Source: SAR202 cluster bacterium (GTDB lineage: Bacteria; Chloroflexota; Dehalococcoidia; Lucifugimonadales; UBA3495). Taken from it: 6,257 nucleotides of DNA. Below the pieces are notes generated by a model. It searched no databases. It saw nothing but the letters and a program-made list of their open reading frames with translations, and was not told where the DNA came from. Position numbers and translations under genes: made by a program. The stretch's first letter is position 1. Every line of letters starts with the position of its first letter. Positions 6,252-6,257 of this stretch are shown one piece after another. The stretch is from NCBI GenBank assembly GCA_009392095.1, contig VFHF01000317.1, forward strand, positions 1-6,257, in the 5' to 3' direction.

Positions 6252-6257
6252 ATTGTA
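6252..6257 (-). promoter_or_regulatory. Possible -10 box for the methyltransferase gene
   Basis: On the minus strand the last six bases read TACAAT, a five-of-six match to the sigma70 -10 consensus, located 40 bases before the chosen start codon. The -35 region falls outside the window, so this cannot be confirmed here. Confidence 0.25.

Overview
The window looks like ordinary chromosome from a free-living bacterium with moderately high GC. It is compactly organised, with short intergenic gaps and good Shine-Dalgarno sites before some genes but not others. Two MFS transporters flanking small catabolic-type enzymes (a carboxymuconolactone decarboxylase-family protein and a microsomal-type epoxide hydrolase) resemble the accessory catabolic gene sets of marine SAR202-like Chloroflexota. 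That assignment is inference only, because no rRNA or marker gene is present. I see no insertion sequence, CRISPR array, tRNA or rRNA.

Layout. Positions 1-244 are non-coding and hold a dense set of short inverted repeats, followed by a sigma70-like promoter. Positions 245-982 encode an SRAP (YedK/HMCES-type) abasic-site DNA-protein crosslink protein. Positions 1050-2303 encode a CynX/NimT-like MFS transporter. Positions 2389-2946 encode a carboxymuconolactone decarboxylase-family protein, 2969-4120 a complete mEH-like epoxide hydrolase, and 4131-5399 a second, unrelated-looking MFS transporter. Positions 5396-6211 on the minus strand encode a class I SAM-dependent methyltransferase that converges on the second transporter with overlapping stop codons.

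How the genes may work together. The SRAP gene is a stand-alone DNA-protection gene. The four genes from 1050 to 5399 read in one direction with gaps of 85, 22 and 10 bases. They form a plausible uptake/efflux-and-degradation module: transporter, CMD-like enzyme, epoxide hydrolase, transporter. A perfect TTGACA -35 box overlaps the stop codon of the first transporter, so the last three genes may also have their own promoter. The substrate cannot be read from the sequence. The methyltransferase is a separate unit and need not belong to the pathway.

Most notable points: an unusual Val in place of the conserved Arg of the SRAP NARxET motif; a CMD-family protein lacking the CxxC pair; an epoxide hydrolase with a complete mEH-type catalytic set but no membrane anchor; and a start codon placed in the loop of a perfect small hairpin at the second transporter.
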